Below are positions 26,618 through 35,234 of a stretch of 64,000 nucleotides of DNA, one piece after another. Made by a program: the position numbers and the translations under genes. Within the stretch, counting starts at the first letter, position 1; each line of letters starts with the position of its first letter. The notes beneath the pieces were generated by a model. It saw nothing but the letters and a program-made list of their open reading frames with translations, did no database searches and had not been told where the DNA came from. Source of the stretch: Sphingopyxis sp. (GTDB taxonomy: Bacteria; Pseudomonadota; Alphaproteobacteria; Sphingomonadales; Sphingomonadaceae); the NCBI GenBank assembly GCA_013823985.1, contig PNNB01000020.1, positions 43,772-107,771 on the forward strand, given 5' to 3'.

Positions 26618-28544
26618 GGTTGGTCAGGCGGGCCCGAAGTTCTGCGATGCCGTCGTCATTTTTCGTGACGCCAACGTCCTTGGCCGCTGCCGCAATCAAC
26701 TGTGCACCATATTCTGTTTGCAACAGCCCAGAGATTTCCTGCTTACGCGCACGTAACATCTCCGCATTGCCCCGCGCATCACCTTTGACGACGTCGGTGA
26801 GGTGAACAACATACCAGCCGCGATTGCCGCCACCCTGCAATATTTTTGCCGTTCCCTTTTTCATGGCGAACATCATTGATAGCGGCGGTGCTATCGGTTG
26901 ACCCTGGCGCGAAAGATCGGCGCGGGTGCCTTTGATGGACTCAACCTGTGCGCCTTGAATATTGGCGGCGGTCAAAGCAGCCTGAAGGGGTTGCCCTGCA
27001 TCGATAGCTTTGCGGATTCGTTCGGCGGCTGCGCGAGCACCTTTGGCGCCTTCGGCAAGCGCCCATTGTTGCTGCACAATCGGACGGACGTCCGCAAGGG
27101 GTGGGGGTGCTGCTTCATCAAAGTCGGCAACCGCGATCATCGCAAATTTTTCGCCGGGTACGATCTCGACCAGTTGGGCTTCGCCATTTGTATCCAATTG
27201 GAAAGCCGCCGGCAGGATGACCTGCATTTCGGGGATGGGCTTATAGCCCGGGTTTGCAGTGTTTTGGCCGTTCGCCAGCAGCTTGGGCGACGTTTCGACC
27301 TTAAGACCATTTTGCTTCGCCATATCGGTAATGGTTGCACCGTCGGCAAAGGAATCCTCAATCTCGCCAGTCATTTCGGTGAGCATTTCCTCGCTACGGG
27401 TCTTGGTGAGTTCGGTCTCAATCTCTGCACGTGCCGCAGCCAAGGATTTTGCGGCCACTTGATTGATGGCATCAACGCGAACAACCGCCCAACCCAGCTT
27501 CCCACGCGCAGGTTTGGCTACGGTTCCTTTTGCAGCTGCAAAGACTGCATCCGCAACCGCCGGCGACGCGGTTCCGGCAAGATTTGTCTTGGCAACGTTG
27601 TTCATTGTGGTCACCGACAAACCTAAGCCGTTGGCCACTTCGGCTAGCGATTTACCGGTACTCACCTGTGCTGCGACCGATTTTGCGGCGGCTTCGGTAG
27701 GAACGATAACTTGGCTGATGTTGCGGGTTTGTGAGGCTGCATATTTCGCAGAGTTCGCTTTGTAATAAGCCGCAATATCGGCCTCGGAAGGCTTCGCGCG
27801 GGCGGCGATGATCGATTTATCGAAGATTGCGTAGCTGATGGCCCGTTTTTCAGGGATTGTGAATTTGGCCGCATTATCGTTGTAATATTTGGCCAGAACC
27901 GCCTCGCTTGGCGGGTTCGGCGGGAAGAACGCCGTCGAAGGAATAGACGCAACTTGACCCGAACGCTGCTCCAGAATCAGTGATGCATAGGGCAATACCA
28001 TGCTGTCCGGCGCCGCAGGTCCACTGGCCGCTGCTGGAATGATCTGCTGGGCGAAGAGATTTTGGGTGATGTCGTCCCGAATTGCTTGTTCGCTTACACC
28101 GATCTGCGCCGCAAAGGCGCGGAACGCTTCGGCACTGAATTTCCCGTCGAGCCCCATGGCGCCAGGAAGCTTGCGAATTTCCGATCCAATCAGACGATCG
28201 CTAACCGCGACGCCATATCGGGTTCCGAATTCGGCCAATGCGTAGCGGTTGATAAGTTGTTCCAAAGTGGAATCGAGACCACCGCCTTCAACGAAATTTG
28301 CCATATCCAGTGTCGGGTTATTCTGACGTTCGGCGCGCAGTCTGTTGTCGAGCGCGTCGTTCAATTCGCCCAAGGTGATGTTGCGATCGCCGACGCGGGC
28401 AACATTTCCGCCGCTTAAACCGCCAAAGCTGCTTGAACCCGTCACGTCTCCCAATGCAAAAGCAATGGCGATCATTCCGACAAAGAGAAGCGCAATCAGC
28501 GCCCCGAGTTTTGAATTGATAAGCGAACGGATGGAACTGATCAT
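26604..28544 (-). CDS. ppiD: PpiD/SurA-type periplasmic peptidyl-prolyl isomerase
   Basis: Folding helper for exported proteins, anchored in the inner membrane. 646 residues: one membrane helix at about 13-32 (GALIALLFVGMIAIAFALG), a SurA_N-like chaperone region (35-230), a parvulin-like domain with degenerate motifs about 255-375, and a C-terminal helical region. The usual length for PpiD is about 620-640. It heads the trp-moa-lexA gene line in this direction and is divergent from tpiA. Linkage of ppiD and trpE is common in alphaproteobacteria. Confidence 0.9.
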   Translation of the reverse strand: MISSIRSLINSKLGALIALLFVGMIAIAFALGDVTGSSSFGGLSGGNVARVGDRNITLGELNDALDNRLRAERQNNPTLDMANFVEGGGLDSTLEQLINRYALAEFGTRYGVAVSDRLIGSEIRKLPGAMGLDGKFSAEAFRAFAAQIGVSEQAIRDDITQNLFAQQIIPAAASGPAAPDSMVLPYASLILEQRSGQVASIPSTAFFPPNPPSEAVLAKYYNDNAAKFTIPEKRAISYAIFDKSIIAARAKPSEADIAAYYKANSAKYAASQTRNISQVIVPTEAAAKSVAAQVSTGKSLAEVANGLGLSVTTMNNVAKTNLAGTASPAVADAVFAAAKGTVAKPARGKLGWAVVRVDAINQVAAKSLAAARAEIETELTKTRSEEMLTEMTGEIEDSFADGATITDMAKQNGLKVETSPKLLANGQNTANPGYKPIPEMQVILPAAFQLDTNGEAQLVEIVPGEKFAMIAVADFDEAAPPPLADVRPIVQQQWALAEGAKGARAAAERIRKAIDAGQPLQAALTAANIQGAQVESIKGTRADLSRQGQPIAPPLSMMFAMKKGTAKILQGGGNRGWYVVHLTDVVKGDARGNAEMLRARKQEISGLLQTEYGAQLIAAAAKDVGVTKNDDGIAELRARLTNRDGN

Positions 28545-28569
28545 GAACTGCGTTTTCCCGACAAATGGC

Positions 28570-28615
28570 GCGGATGCGTTGAATTTGGTGTCGCTTTAGG
28601 CGGCAAGGCATCCGC
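28570..28615. repeat. Inverted repeat between ppiD and tpiA
   Basis: Perfect 8-base arms, GCGGATGC at 28570-28577 and GCATCCGC at 28608-28615, separated by 30 bases, in the divergent promoter region of ppiD (-) and tpiA (+). It could be an operator pair or mean nothing; no known binding site matches. Confidence 0.35.
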
Positions 28616-28699
28616 AATCAAGGGATAGACTTGCAGGAAATGCGGAAAGGAGGGCATAGCGCACCCGGATTCGAGATTATGCCAAATGGGAGCAAGGCT

Positions 28700-29446
28700 A
28701 TGCGCAAATACATCGTCGGCAATTGGAAGATGAATGGTACGTCGGCAGACCTCAAGGAAATTGAGGCTATTGCGACAATGTCGACATCCTATGCGGTGTC
28801 TGTGGATAGTGCACTCTGCATTCCAGCCACATTGATTGATCGCGCGACGTCGCGTTTACCTGAATTCAACTTGGGCGGGCAGGACTGCCATATGAATGTG
28901 TCCGGCGCACATACCGGATGTGTATCGGCGGTAATGTTGTCCGACGCGGGCGCTACCTTGACGTTGGTGGGACATAGCGAACGGAGGGCAGGGCAGAATG
29001 AGAGCGATGCGGATATAAGAGGCAAAGCAACTGCAGCCCAAGTCGTCGGACTGAAAGTCATAATTTGCGTCGGTGAAACTTTGGAAGAGCGCGATGCCGG
29101 TCAGGCTTTGGATATTGTTCTGGGCCAGGTCGAAAAGTCCGTACCAGATAATGCGGCGTCAGATTGGCTGAGCATCGCTTACGAACCCGTCTGGGCGATT
29201 GGAACAGGGCGCATTCCCGACGATTCGGACGTTGCGGAGATGCATGGGGCTATTCGGGAGCAGCTTGTTGGGCGCTTCGGTGCAGATGGCAACAATATAT
29301 CCATTTTGTACGGCGGCTCTATGAACGGTGAGAATGCGGCGATGCTATTGGCCATTCCCAATGTCGATGGCGGCCTGATCGGAGGAGCGAGCCTGACGGC
29401 TGCAAAATTCGAGCCGATTTTGGCAGCTGCGGCAAAATCCTGTTAA
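28700..29446 (+). CDS. tpiA: Triosephosphate isomerase
   Basis: Interconverts dihydroxyacetone phosphate and glyceraldehyde 3-phosphate. 248 residues; all catalytic residues are present: K10 in VGNWKMNG, H92 in VGHSERR, E162 in YEPVWAIGTG, and the phosphate-binding YGGSMNGENAA and GGLIGGASL. The frame is open further upstream (TTG 28631, ATG 28679), but the family starts directly before RKYIVGNWK, and GGGAGC lies properly spaced before ATG 28700. Confidence 0.97.
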   Translation: MRKYIVGNWKMNGTSADLKEIEAIATMSTSYAVSVDSALCIPATLIDRATSRLPEFNLGGQDCHMNVSGAHTGCVSAVMLSDAGATLTLVGHSERRAGQNESDADIRGKATAAQVVGLKVIICVGETLEERDAGQALDIVLGQVEKSVPDNAASDWLSIAYEPVWAIGTGRIPDDSDVAEMHGAIREQLVGRFGADGNNISILYGGSMNGENAAMLLAIPNVDGGLIGGASLTAAKFEPILAAAAKSC

Positions 29447-29527
29447 GAGCATTGAAGATTGTGGGTGCGGTCGCTATGTGGGCCGCATCAACGGCGGACT
29501 GCCACATTTAATCGTTCGGAATTTTTC

Positions 29528-29887
29528 ATGGGTATTTTCCATTTCCTCATTGTCGTGCAAGCCATCATTGCGGCTTCATTGGTTGGCGTTATCCTGATGC
29601 AGCGTTCCGAAGGTGGCGGTCTTGGCATGGGTGGAAGTCCCTCGGGCCTCATGTCGGCACGTGGTGCAGCGGATTTCATGACCCGTCTGACGACGATTTT
29701 GGCGACCCTGTTCATTTTGCTATCCATCTCGCTCGCCTTCGTGGCTGCACGTGAAGGTGGAACGGCCAAGATTGATACCTCGCTTGAGCGTACCGAAGTT
29801 CCGGCGGCACCTGCGGCACCAGCAGCGGTAACGCCTGCTCCCGCCGAGAAGGCTGCTCCGGCAACCGAGGTTCCACTCGACAAATAA
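29528..29887 (+). CDS. secG: Preprotein translocase subunit SecG
   Basis: Small partner of SecYE in protein export. 119 residues: membrane segment 1 (about 3-24), cytoplasmic loop with LMQRSEGGGLGMGG and SGLMSARGAADFMTRLT, and membrane segment 2 (about 55-75), then an Ala/Pro/Glu-rich tail typical of alphaproteobacteria. The start is ATG 29528 since MGIFHFLIVVQ is the normal N-terminus; the upstream extension to GTG 29459 is not SecG-like. The order tpiA-secG-pyrG is conserved in alphaproteobacteria. Confidence 0.95.
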   Translation: MGIFHFLIVVQAIIAASLVGVILMQRSEGGGLGMGGSPSGLMSARGAADFMTRLTTILATLFILLSISLAFVAAREGGTAKIDTSLERTEVPAAPAAPAAVTPAPAEKAAPATEVPLDK

Positions 29888-29914
29888 TTGGGTTGAGCGC
29901 TTAAAATCGTTTTT

Positions 29915-29934
29915 TGCACATATTTATTTGTGCA
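29915..29934. repeat. Inverted repeat between secG and pyrG
   Basis: TGCACA at 29915-29920 and TGTGCA at 29929-29934 flank eight A/T bases. It follows six T rather than preceding them, so on the plus strand it is not a standard terminator of secG. It may be an operator or a weak hairpin. Confidence 0.35.
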
Positions 29935-29963
29935 GGATAGATTCGCCCGCTTGTCTTTTCCTC

Positions 29964-29984
29964 TAAAGGCGTCTTAGGCCTTTA
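29964..29984 (+). promoter_or_regulatory. Hairpin directly before the pyrG start codon
   Basis: Arms TAAAGGC (29964-29970) and GCCTTTA (29978-29984) form a perfect 7-base stem with a 7-base loop, ending five bases before the pyrG ATG. The bases between hairpin and ATG are C-rich, and no Shine-Dalgarno sequence is visible, so the hairpin would sit where the ribosome must bind. Confidence 0.4.
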
Positions 29985-29989
29985 CCCCC

Positions 29990-31624
29990 ATGGCACGGTT
30001 CATTTTTATCACCGGTGGCGTGGTCTCCTCGCTTGGCAAAGGTCTTATGGCGGCATCGCTCGCCGCGCTTTTGCAGGCGCGTGGATACCGCGTACGCATC
30101 CGCAAGTTCGATCCCTATCTCAATGTCGATCCGGGCACGATGTCACCCTATCAGCATGGGGAAGTTTACGTCACCGATGACGGTGCAGAAACCGACCTCG
30201 ATCTAGGGCATTATGAACGTTTTACCGGCGTATCTGCGCGGCAGTCGGATAACATTACGTCGGGTCGGATTTATCAGACCATCATCCAGAAAGAACGGCG
30301 CGGAGATTATCTAGGCGCGACGGTTCAGGTGATTCCGCATGTTACCGATGCGATCAAGGAATTCGCCAAGGCGGAAACCGACGATTTGGATTTCGTTTTG
30401 TGCGAAATTGGTGGCACCGTCGGCGACATCGAATCGCTGCCCTTCATCGAAGCTATCCGGCAGTTGCGCAACGAACTGGGCCGGGAGCTTACATTATCGG
30501 TCCACGTCACTCTGGTCCCATATATCGCTGCCGCAGGCGAATTGAAGACCAAACCAACCCAGCACAGCGTGCGCGAACTGACATCACTGGGTATCCAGCC
30601 CGATGTTCTTCTGTGCCGCTGTGAACATCCCTTGCCTGAAAATGAGCGCGCGAAGATCGCGGCCTTTTGTAACGTCCGCAAGGAAGCCGTCATTCCCGCA
30701 TTGGACGCGAAAAGCATCTATGCTGTCCCGCTTCAATATCATGCTGAAGGGCTCGATAATGAAGTTCTTCGGGCTTTCGGACTCGATTATTCGGGTGAGC
30801 CGGACTTGTCCCGTTGGGAAGATATTATCGAGCGTCAATCGAACCCCGAAGGTGAAGTCACCATTGGTGTCGTCGGGAAATACGTTGGCTTGGCCGACGC
30901 CTATAAATCCTTGAACGAAGCGCTGGTGCATGGCGGACTGGCCAACCGGGTAAAGGTCAATATCAACTGGATTGATGCGGAACTATTTGCCCAGTCCGAG
31001 GCCGAGATTGCGGCTGCTTTGGAACCCATGCACGCTATTCTTGTGCCGGGCGGATTTGGGGAGCGCGGGTCGGAAGGGAAAATCGCATCGGTAAAATTCG
31101 CACGGGAACGGCAAGTGCCGTTTTTCGGGATTTGCCTGGGCATGCAGATGGCCTGTATCGAAGGCGCGCGAAACACCGCCGGAATTGCCGACGCCTCGAG
31201 CACGGAATTCGGACCCACGGAAGAGCCTGTGGTTGGTATCATCACCGAATGGATGGCCGAAGAAGGTTTGCAAAAGCGTGAGGCTGGCGGGGATTTGGGC
31301 GGCACGATGCGCCTTGGTGCCTATGACGCCAAATTGAGCGGTAACAGCCATGTGGCGAACATCTATGGCGCAAATGATATCTCGGAACGCCATCGTCATC
31401 GTTATGAAGTAAACGTCCATTACAAAGACGCTCTGGAATCAGGTGGGCTTGTCTTTAGTGGAATGTCACCCGACGGCGAACTACCTGAAATTGTTGAACG
31501 TCCGGAACATCCGTGGTTTATCGGGGTTCAGTTTCATCCGGAGCTTAAGTCGAAACCTTTTGCTCCACATCCTTTATTCGCGAGCTTTGTCGAAGCCGCT
31601 GTGAAACAAAGCCGTTTAGTCTGA
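29990..31624 (+). CDS. pyrG: CTP synthase
   Basis: Makes CTP from UTP with ammonia from glutamine. 544 residues in two domains. The synthetase part starts with [16 protein letters not shown] (P-loop) and [20 protein letters not shown]; the class I amidotransferase part has the nucleophile near residue 382 in [11 protein letters not shown] and the His/Glu pair in [11 protein letters not shown]. No ribosome binding site is visible; a hairpin lies in its place. A strong intrinsic terminator follows 124 bases downstream. Confidence 0.98.
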   Translation: MARFIFITGGVVSSLGKGLMAASLAALLQARGYRVRIRKFDPYLNVDPGTMSPYQHGEVYVTDDGAETDLDLGHYERFTGVSARQSDNITSGRIYQTIIQKERRGDYLGATVQVIPHVTDAIKEFAKAETDDLDFVLCEIGGTVGDIESLPFIEAIRQLRNELGRELTLSVHVTLVPYIAAAGELKTKPTQHSVRELTSLGIQPDVLLCRCEHPLPENERAKIAAFCNVRKEAVIPALDAKSIYAVPLQYHAEGLDNEVLRAFGLDYSGEPDLSRWEDIIERQSNPEGEVTIGVVGKYVGLADAYKSLNEALVHGGLANRVKVNINWIDAELFAQSEAEIAAALEPMHAILVPGGFGERGSEGKIASVKFARERQVPFFGICLGMQMACIEGARNTAGIADASSTEFGPTEEPVVGIITEWMAEEGLQKREAGGDLGGTMRLGAYDAKLSGNSHVANIYGANDISERHRHRYEVNVHYKDALESGGLVFSGMSPDGELPEIVERPEHPWFIGVQFHPELKSKPFAPHPLFASFVEAAVKQSRLV

Positions 31625-31747
31625 TAACGATATATTGACAACTTGCCGTTAACCCATGTTGTTGTAACGGGGTGTCAATTCAGTTTCATATCCAGTGGGC
31701 CCAATTGCGACCCGGGCTGATTGGATGGGAAGGGCGCATATGTGCCC

Positions 31748-31786
31748 GGGGCGGTCGAGAAGTCGACCGCCCCGAACCATTTTTTT
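31748..31786 (+). terminator. Intrinsic terminator after pyrG
   Basis: GGGGCGGTCGA (31748-31758) and TCGACCGCCCC (31763-31773) form a perfect 11-base stem with loop GAAG, followed after six bases by seven T. The T run is on the plus strand only, so it stops transcripts coming from pyrG before they enter the convergent hsp20 gene. Confidence 0.85.
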
Positions 31787-31791
31787 CTGAA

Positions 31792-32274
31792 TCAGGCGAC
31801 CTTACTGCCCTTTTTCTTTGAATCGTCGTGTTCGATAACGGTTGGAGCCGTCTGACCGCCGATTTCGATCTTGCGCGGCTTCAGCTCTTCCGGAACTTCA
31901 CGGACCAGTGAAATCAACAATAGACCGTCCGCCATGTCAGCATTGGTTACATGGATGTGGTCTGCCAATTGGAAGCGCCGTTCAAAATTGCGGCTCGCGA
32001 TTCCCATATGCAGGAAGTCACGGTTGTCGTTGCTGTCGGCGTGCTTGCTTCCGGTCACGACAAGCAAATTCTGCTGGGCGGTGATTTCAATTTCATCCGG
32101 CTTGAAACCGGCAACGGCGACGGTGACCTGATAGTCATTCTCGCCGGTCCGTTCGATGTTGAACGGCGGATAATTTTCATTCTGGGCGATGCGTCCTGTG
32201 TTCTCAAGCAGCTCAAACAGGCGATCAAAGCCAACAGTGTTGCGGCGATAGGGGGTAAAATCAAAACGGTTCAT
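31792..32274 (-). CDS. Hsp20-family small heat shock protein (IbpA-like)
   Basis: Holdase that binds unfolding proteins. 160 residues with the alpha-crystallin domain at about 38-130: NIERTGENDYQVTVAVAGF, the A/GFKPDEI core, GIASRNFERRFQLADHI and DGLLLISLVREVPEEL. The C-terminal anchoring motif reads RKIEI. The frame runs upstream to 32571, but MNRFDFTPYRR is the usual IbpA-like N-terminus, and GGAG stands before that ATG. A sigma-32-type promoter and a thermometer-like hairpin lie upstream, so it is probably heat-induced at both transcription and translation. Confidence 0.95.
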   Translation of the reverse strand: MNRFDFTPYRRNTVGFDRLFELLENTGRIAQNENYPPFNIERTGENDYQVTVAVAGFKPDEIEITAQQNLLVVTGSKHADSNDNRDFLHMGIASRNFERRFQLADHIHVTNADMADGLLLISLVREVPEELKPRKIEIGGQTAPTVIEHDDSKKKGSKVA

Positions 32275-32277
32275 GTC

Positions 32278-32298
32278 AAATTCTCCATCAAGCAATTT
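32278..32298 (-). promoter_or_regulatory. ROSE-like RNA thermometer hairpin in the hsp20 leader
   Basis: The last part of the leader RNA can fold as AAAUU-[G]-CU, loop UGAUGG, AG-AAUUU: seven base pairs with a single unpaired G. This includes UUGCU, the UYGCU motif of ROSE thermometers, in which the G stays unpaired opposite the Shine-Dalgarno strand. Part of the ribosome binding site (GGAG) lies in loop and stem, and the start codon follows three bases later. ROSE elements are known in front of alphaproteobacterial Hsp20 genes. Pairing was worked out by eye. Confidence 0.6.
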
Positions 32299-32362
32299 GG
32301 TTTTTTGCAGGCCCGTTATGGCACCTGCGGTCATGTTTGGACCCTTTTGGGCGTCCGGAAGA

Positions 32363-32392
32363 CAAGATGGTAAGGTCAGGAAATATTTCAAG
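32363..32392 (-). promoter_or_regulatory. Sigma-32 (RpoH) type promoter of hsp20
   Basis: On the minus strand CTTGAAA (-35) is followed by 15 bases and CCATCTTG (-10), matching the alphaproteobacterial RpoH pattern CTTGAA-N15-18-CCATNT. It would start a leader of about 80 bases that ends in the ROSE-like hairpin. Confidence 0.7.
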
Positions 32393-32396
32393 GGGG

Positions 32397-32430
32397 CAAA
32401 AAACAAGGCCGCCCGAAATATCGGACGGCC
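32397..32430 (-). terminator. Orphan intrinsic terminator upstream of hsp20
   Basis: On the minus strand GGCCGUCCGA, loop UAUU, UCGGGCGGCC forms a ten-base stem (one U-G pair), followed by UUGUUUUUUG. On the plus strand the U-G position becomes a C-A mismatch and there is no T run, so the minus strand is the functional one. No protein gene lies upstream on that strand before the divergent lolC/E gene, so it should end a non-coding transcript. Confidence 0.75.
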
Positions 32431-32560
32431 TCGCTCTGCAGCTTTGCTAGCGCAATATTTCAGTCCTCTACCGATCCCCATCGGCGGGTCTGTTTTTTCC
32501 CCCTGAACCCTCGGCCACATGGCGGTCGACGAATTCGATGACCTTTTCCGCCCTAGACCG
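32431..32560 (-). ncRNA. Possible small RNA ending at the orphan terminator
   Basis: Inferred because a strong minus-strand terminator at 32397-32430 has no gene to serve. The minus-strand sequence before it can fold: UUCAG (32507-32503) with CUGAA (32463-32459) enclosing CCGAU-GGGG-AUCGG (32484-32471), then AGC-AAA-GCU inside CGCU/AGCG. The 5' end is not known and no clear promoter was found; the rest of the gap up to 32693 holds the lolC/E promoter and a small GTTGCA/TGCAAC hairpin at 32608-32625. I cannot place it in a known RNA family; 6S RNA was considered without support. Confidence 0.3.
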
Positions 32561-32693
32561 ATTCTTTGCAAACGGAACTGGAAGTCGGACGGCGCTTTTT
32601 CAAAAGCTGTTGCAAGGCTGCAACAACGCTTGCCAGCGGCTTTGGCGACTCCTAAGAGCGCAACATGCCTGAAATGCTGAATAAAGACGCTTT

Positions 32694-33944
32694 ATGATCC
32701 TCTCGCGTTACGAACGGATGGTCACCCGCCGATATCTTTTGCCGAATAAGGGTGAGGGATTCATTTTTCTGGTGGCGAGTATTAGTCTGGTTGCTGTCGC
32801 CCTGGGGGTCGCTGCACTCATCATCGTAATGAGCGTGATGAACGGATTTCGCGCCGAGCTGTTTGACAAGATTGTCGGACTGAACGGGCATGCCGTCGTC
32901 CAAGGCTATGGCGGACGCTTACAGGATTGGCGGCAAGTGCTGAAAGATGTGCGTGAAACGCCTGGTGTTACCGGTGCTACGGCCTTGATCGAGCAGCCGT
33001 TGCTGACAACGTACGAAGGCCGGGTCGAAGCCATATTAGCGCGCGGAATGTCGGTTCAGGATATACGCAATAACGAGACGCTTAACGGCAAGACGGTCGC
33101 GGGTGACCTTGGCGCGCTGCGTGCGGATGAAGACAAAGTCGCGATCGGATCGCGCCTTGCACAGAATTTAGGTGTTCAGGTTGGCCAGAGCATAACGATT
33201 ATCAATCCTGCGGGCCGAACCACACCCTTTGGCACCGTGCCTCGCGAAATTTCATACGAAGTTGCTGCGATTTTTGAGGTCGGCGTCTATGATTATGACA
33301 AGGCCTTTGTCATCATGCCGATTGAGCGCGCGCAGATATTGATGCTGCTCGGTGATGAAGTTGGAATGATCGAAATCAAAACCAACGACCCCGACAAGGT
33401 GAATGAAATTTTGCGGCCACTGCTCCCTAAAATCGAGAACAAGGCCTTGATTGTCGATTGGAAGAGTATGAACGCATCCCTGTTTGAAGCATTGGCTGTC
33501 GAACGGGTCGCGATGTTCGTCGTTCTGTCCATCATTGTGTTGGTTGCCGTATTTAACATCCTGTCGTCGCTCATCATGCTGGTGCGGGCCAAGACACGGG
33601 ATATCGCGATACTGCGGACGATGGGCGCATCACGAAAGTCACTGTTGCGCATCTTCATGATGGTCGGACTGCTGATCGGGTCCGCAGGAATTGTTCTGGG
33701 TTTGATATTGGGCGCTATATTTCTCTATTTCCGGCAATCCGTAGTCAACTTTGTTCAGTTCGTTACGGGTCAAAATCTCTGGGATCCGTCCATCCGCTTC
33801 CTGACAGAGTTGCCCTCGCGGACAGATCCCATGGAAGTCCTTGCAATTTGCGGGCTTGCCTTGCTGTTCAGTTTCCTGGCGACCTTGTATCCGGCCTTGA
33901 AAGCTGCAAGCACCGACCCTGTTCAGGTATTGCGCTATGAGTAA
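32694..33944 (+). CDS. lolC: Lipoprotein-releasing ABC transporter permease LolC/LolE
   Basis: Membrane subunit of the LolCDE complex that releases lipoproteins from the inner membrane for transport to the outer membrane. 416 residues with membrane segments at about 25-50, 270-295, 320-345 and 375-400, and a large periplasmic domain between the first two. Signature stretches are the N-terminal [20 protein letters not shown] and the cytoplasmic [18 protein letters not shown]. Alphaproteobacteria have one LolC/LolE hybrid, so the symbol is approximate. The stop overlaps lolD by 8 bases. Confidence 0.93.
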   Translation: MILSRYERMVTRRYLLPNKGEGFIFLVASISLVAVALGVAALIIVMSVMNGFRAELFDKIVGLNGHAVVQGYGGRLQDWRQVLKDVRETPGVTGATALIEQPLLTTYEGRVEAILARGMSVQDIRNNETLNGKTVAGDLGALRADEDKVAIGSRLAQNLGVQVGQSITIINPAGRTTPFGTVPREISYEVAAIFEVGVYDYDKAFVIMPIERAQILMLLGDEVGMIEIKTNDPDKVNEILRPLLPKIENKALIVDWKSMNASLFEALAVERVAMFVVLSIIVLVAVFNILSSLIMLVRAKTRDIAILRTMGASRKSLLRIFMMVGLLIGSAGIVLGLILGAIFLYFRQSVVNFVQFVTGQNLWDPSIRFLTELPSRTDPMEVLAICGLALLFSFLATLYPALKAASTDPVQVLRYE

Positions 33945-34608
33945 AATTGTCGAAATTTCCGATCTTCGCCGTACATTTGTGCAGGGCGACGTAACTATCG
34001 AAGTCCTTCGTGGCATCAACCTTTCCGTTGCTGATGGAGAACTTGTTGCTCTGCTCGGCCCGTCTGGTTCGGGAAAATCAACGCTGTTGCAGGCAATTGG
34101 TCTTCTTGAAGGAGGCTTTGCTGGCTCGATCAAGTTGGACGGCGAAGAGGTCAGTTCGAGCAGCGTAGACCGGCAAACGGAAATACGGCGCGAGAAACTC
34201 GGGTTCGTATACCAGTTCCATCATCTGCTTCCCGACTTCGACGCATTGGAGAATGTTATTCTGCCTCAGTTGATTGCAGATGCAGCGCCCGATGAAGCCG
34301 AATTTCGTGCGAAACATTTGCTCACCCAATTGGGGTTAGCCGAACGTCTGCATCACCGGCCTTCAAAGCTGTCGGGCGGTGAGCAACAGCGTGTTGCCGT
34401 TGCGCGCGCGTTGGCGAACCGGCCGAAACTGGTTCTTGCCGATGAGCCGACCGGCAATCTTGACGAGCATACCGCCGATATTGTGCTGGGTGAATTCATG
34501 GCGCTCGTCCGGGGTGAGGGATCGGCCGTCATTGTGGCCACGCACAACGAAAGATTGGCCGCAAAGATGGATCGCGTATTCCGTTTGCACGAGGGCGTAC
34601 TTACATAG
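33937..34608 (+). CDS. lolD: Lipoprotein-releasing ABC transporter ATPase LolD
   Basis: Energy-supplying subunit of the lipoprotein release complex. 223 residues: Walker [10 protein letters not shown] (41-49), Q-loop [10 protein letters not shown], signature [15 protein letters not shown] (about 145-159), Walker B and D-loop [13 protein letters not shown] (about 165-177) and the H-loop VATHNE. It overlaps the permease gene by 8 bases, as expected for partners. Confidence 0.95.
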   Translation: MSKIVEISDLRRTFVQGDVTIEVLRGINLSVADGELVALLGPSGSGKSTLLQAIGLLEGGFAGSIKLDGEEVSSSSVDRQTEIRREKLGFVYQFHHLLPDFDALENVILPQLIADAAPDEAEFRAKHLLTQLGLAERLHHRPSKLSGGEQQRVAVARALANRPKLVLADEPTGNLDEHTADIVLGEFMALVRGEGSAVIVATHNERLAAKMDRVFRLHEGVLT

Positions 34609-34648
34609 ATCATAAGCTGGTCATTGCATAAATTGGAGAGGAATGGAT

Positions 34649-35137
34649 ATGGGCGTTTATGATTTCCGCGTGAAAATGCCCGGGGGCCGCGAAGAGGCCA
34701 TGTCGGAGCATGCCGGCAAAGTGCTGCTCATCGTAAATACCGCGTCCAAATGCGGCTTCACCCCTCAATATGCAGGCCTTGAAAAGCTTTTCAAAAAATA
34801 CGGTGACCAAGGATTCGAAGTTCTTGCATTTCCTTGCAATCAGTTTGGTGAGCAGGAACCAGGCGACGAAGAAGAGATCAAGAATTTCTGTTCTCTGACA
34901 TATGACGTGTCTTTTCCGCTCGCCGCTAAAATCGATGTGAACGGCAAAAACGAAGACCCGCTGTGGCATTATTTGAAGCAGCAGCAGGCTGGGCTTATGG
35001 GTTCGCGCGGGATCAAATGGAATTTTACGAAATTTCTGGTCGATCGCAAAGGCAATGTGGTCGCGCGGCACGGCCCTCAGGTCAAACCGGAAGCTCTGGC
35101 GAAAGACATTGAGCGGTTGTTGCAGGAGCCAGTCTAA
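34649..35137 (+). CDS. Glutathione peroxidase (cysteine type)
   Basis: Thiol peroxidase that reduces hydroperoxides. 162 residues with the peroxidatic C35 in NTASKCGFTPQY, the Gln of FPCNQFGEQEPG (62-73) and the Trp of WNFTKFLVD (about 123). It has cysteine, not selenocysteine. ATG 34649 is chosen over ATG 34643 because the GGAGAGG ribosome binding site lies seven bases before the former and only one base before the latter. It stands alone between lolD and dnaE. Confidence 0.92.
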   Translation: MGVYDFRVKMPGGREEAMSEHAGKVLLIVNTASKCGFTPQYAGLEKLFKKYGDQGFEVLAFPCNQFGEQEPGDEEEIKNFCSLTYDVSFPLAAKIDVNGKNEDPLWHYLKQQQAGLMGSRGIKWNFTKFLVDRKGNVVARHGPQVKPEALAKDIERLLQEPV

Positions 35138-35234
35138 TCACGTGGTGGGTCGGCTTCACTATTGCCAATTTGTCCACAGCGAACCGCTGGTCTGAAATTG
35201 CCAAAATAGACCCGACCATATTAAGCTCTTCCGC

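Noticed and set aside
26898..27626. 242-residue open frame antisense to ppiD
   Set aside because: Cys/Gly-rich, no ribosome binding site or family likeness; a shadow of the ppiD reading frame.
32471..32500. Plus-strand hairpin CCGAT-CCCC-ATCGG with a T run as a terminator
   Set aside because: Only five base pairs, and the T run begins about eight bases after the stem; no plus-strand gene ends there.
32431..32560. 6S RNA as identity of the possible small RNA
   Set aside because: The expected long rod with a central bubble could not be drawn by eye, and the neighbours are not those usual for 6S RNA.
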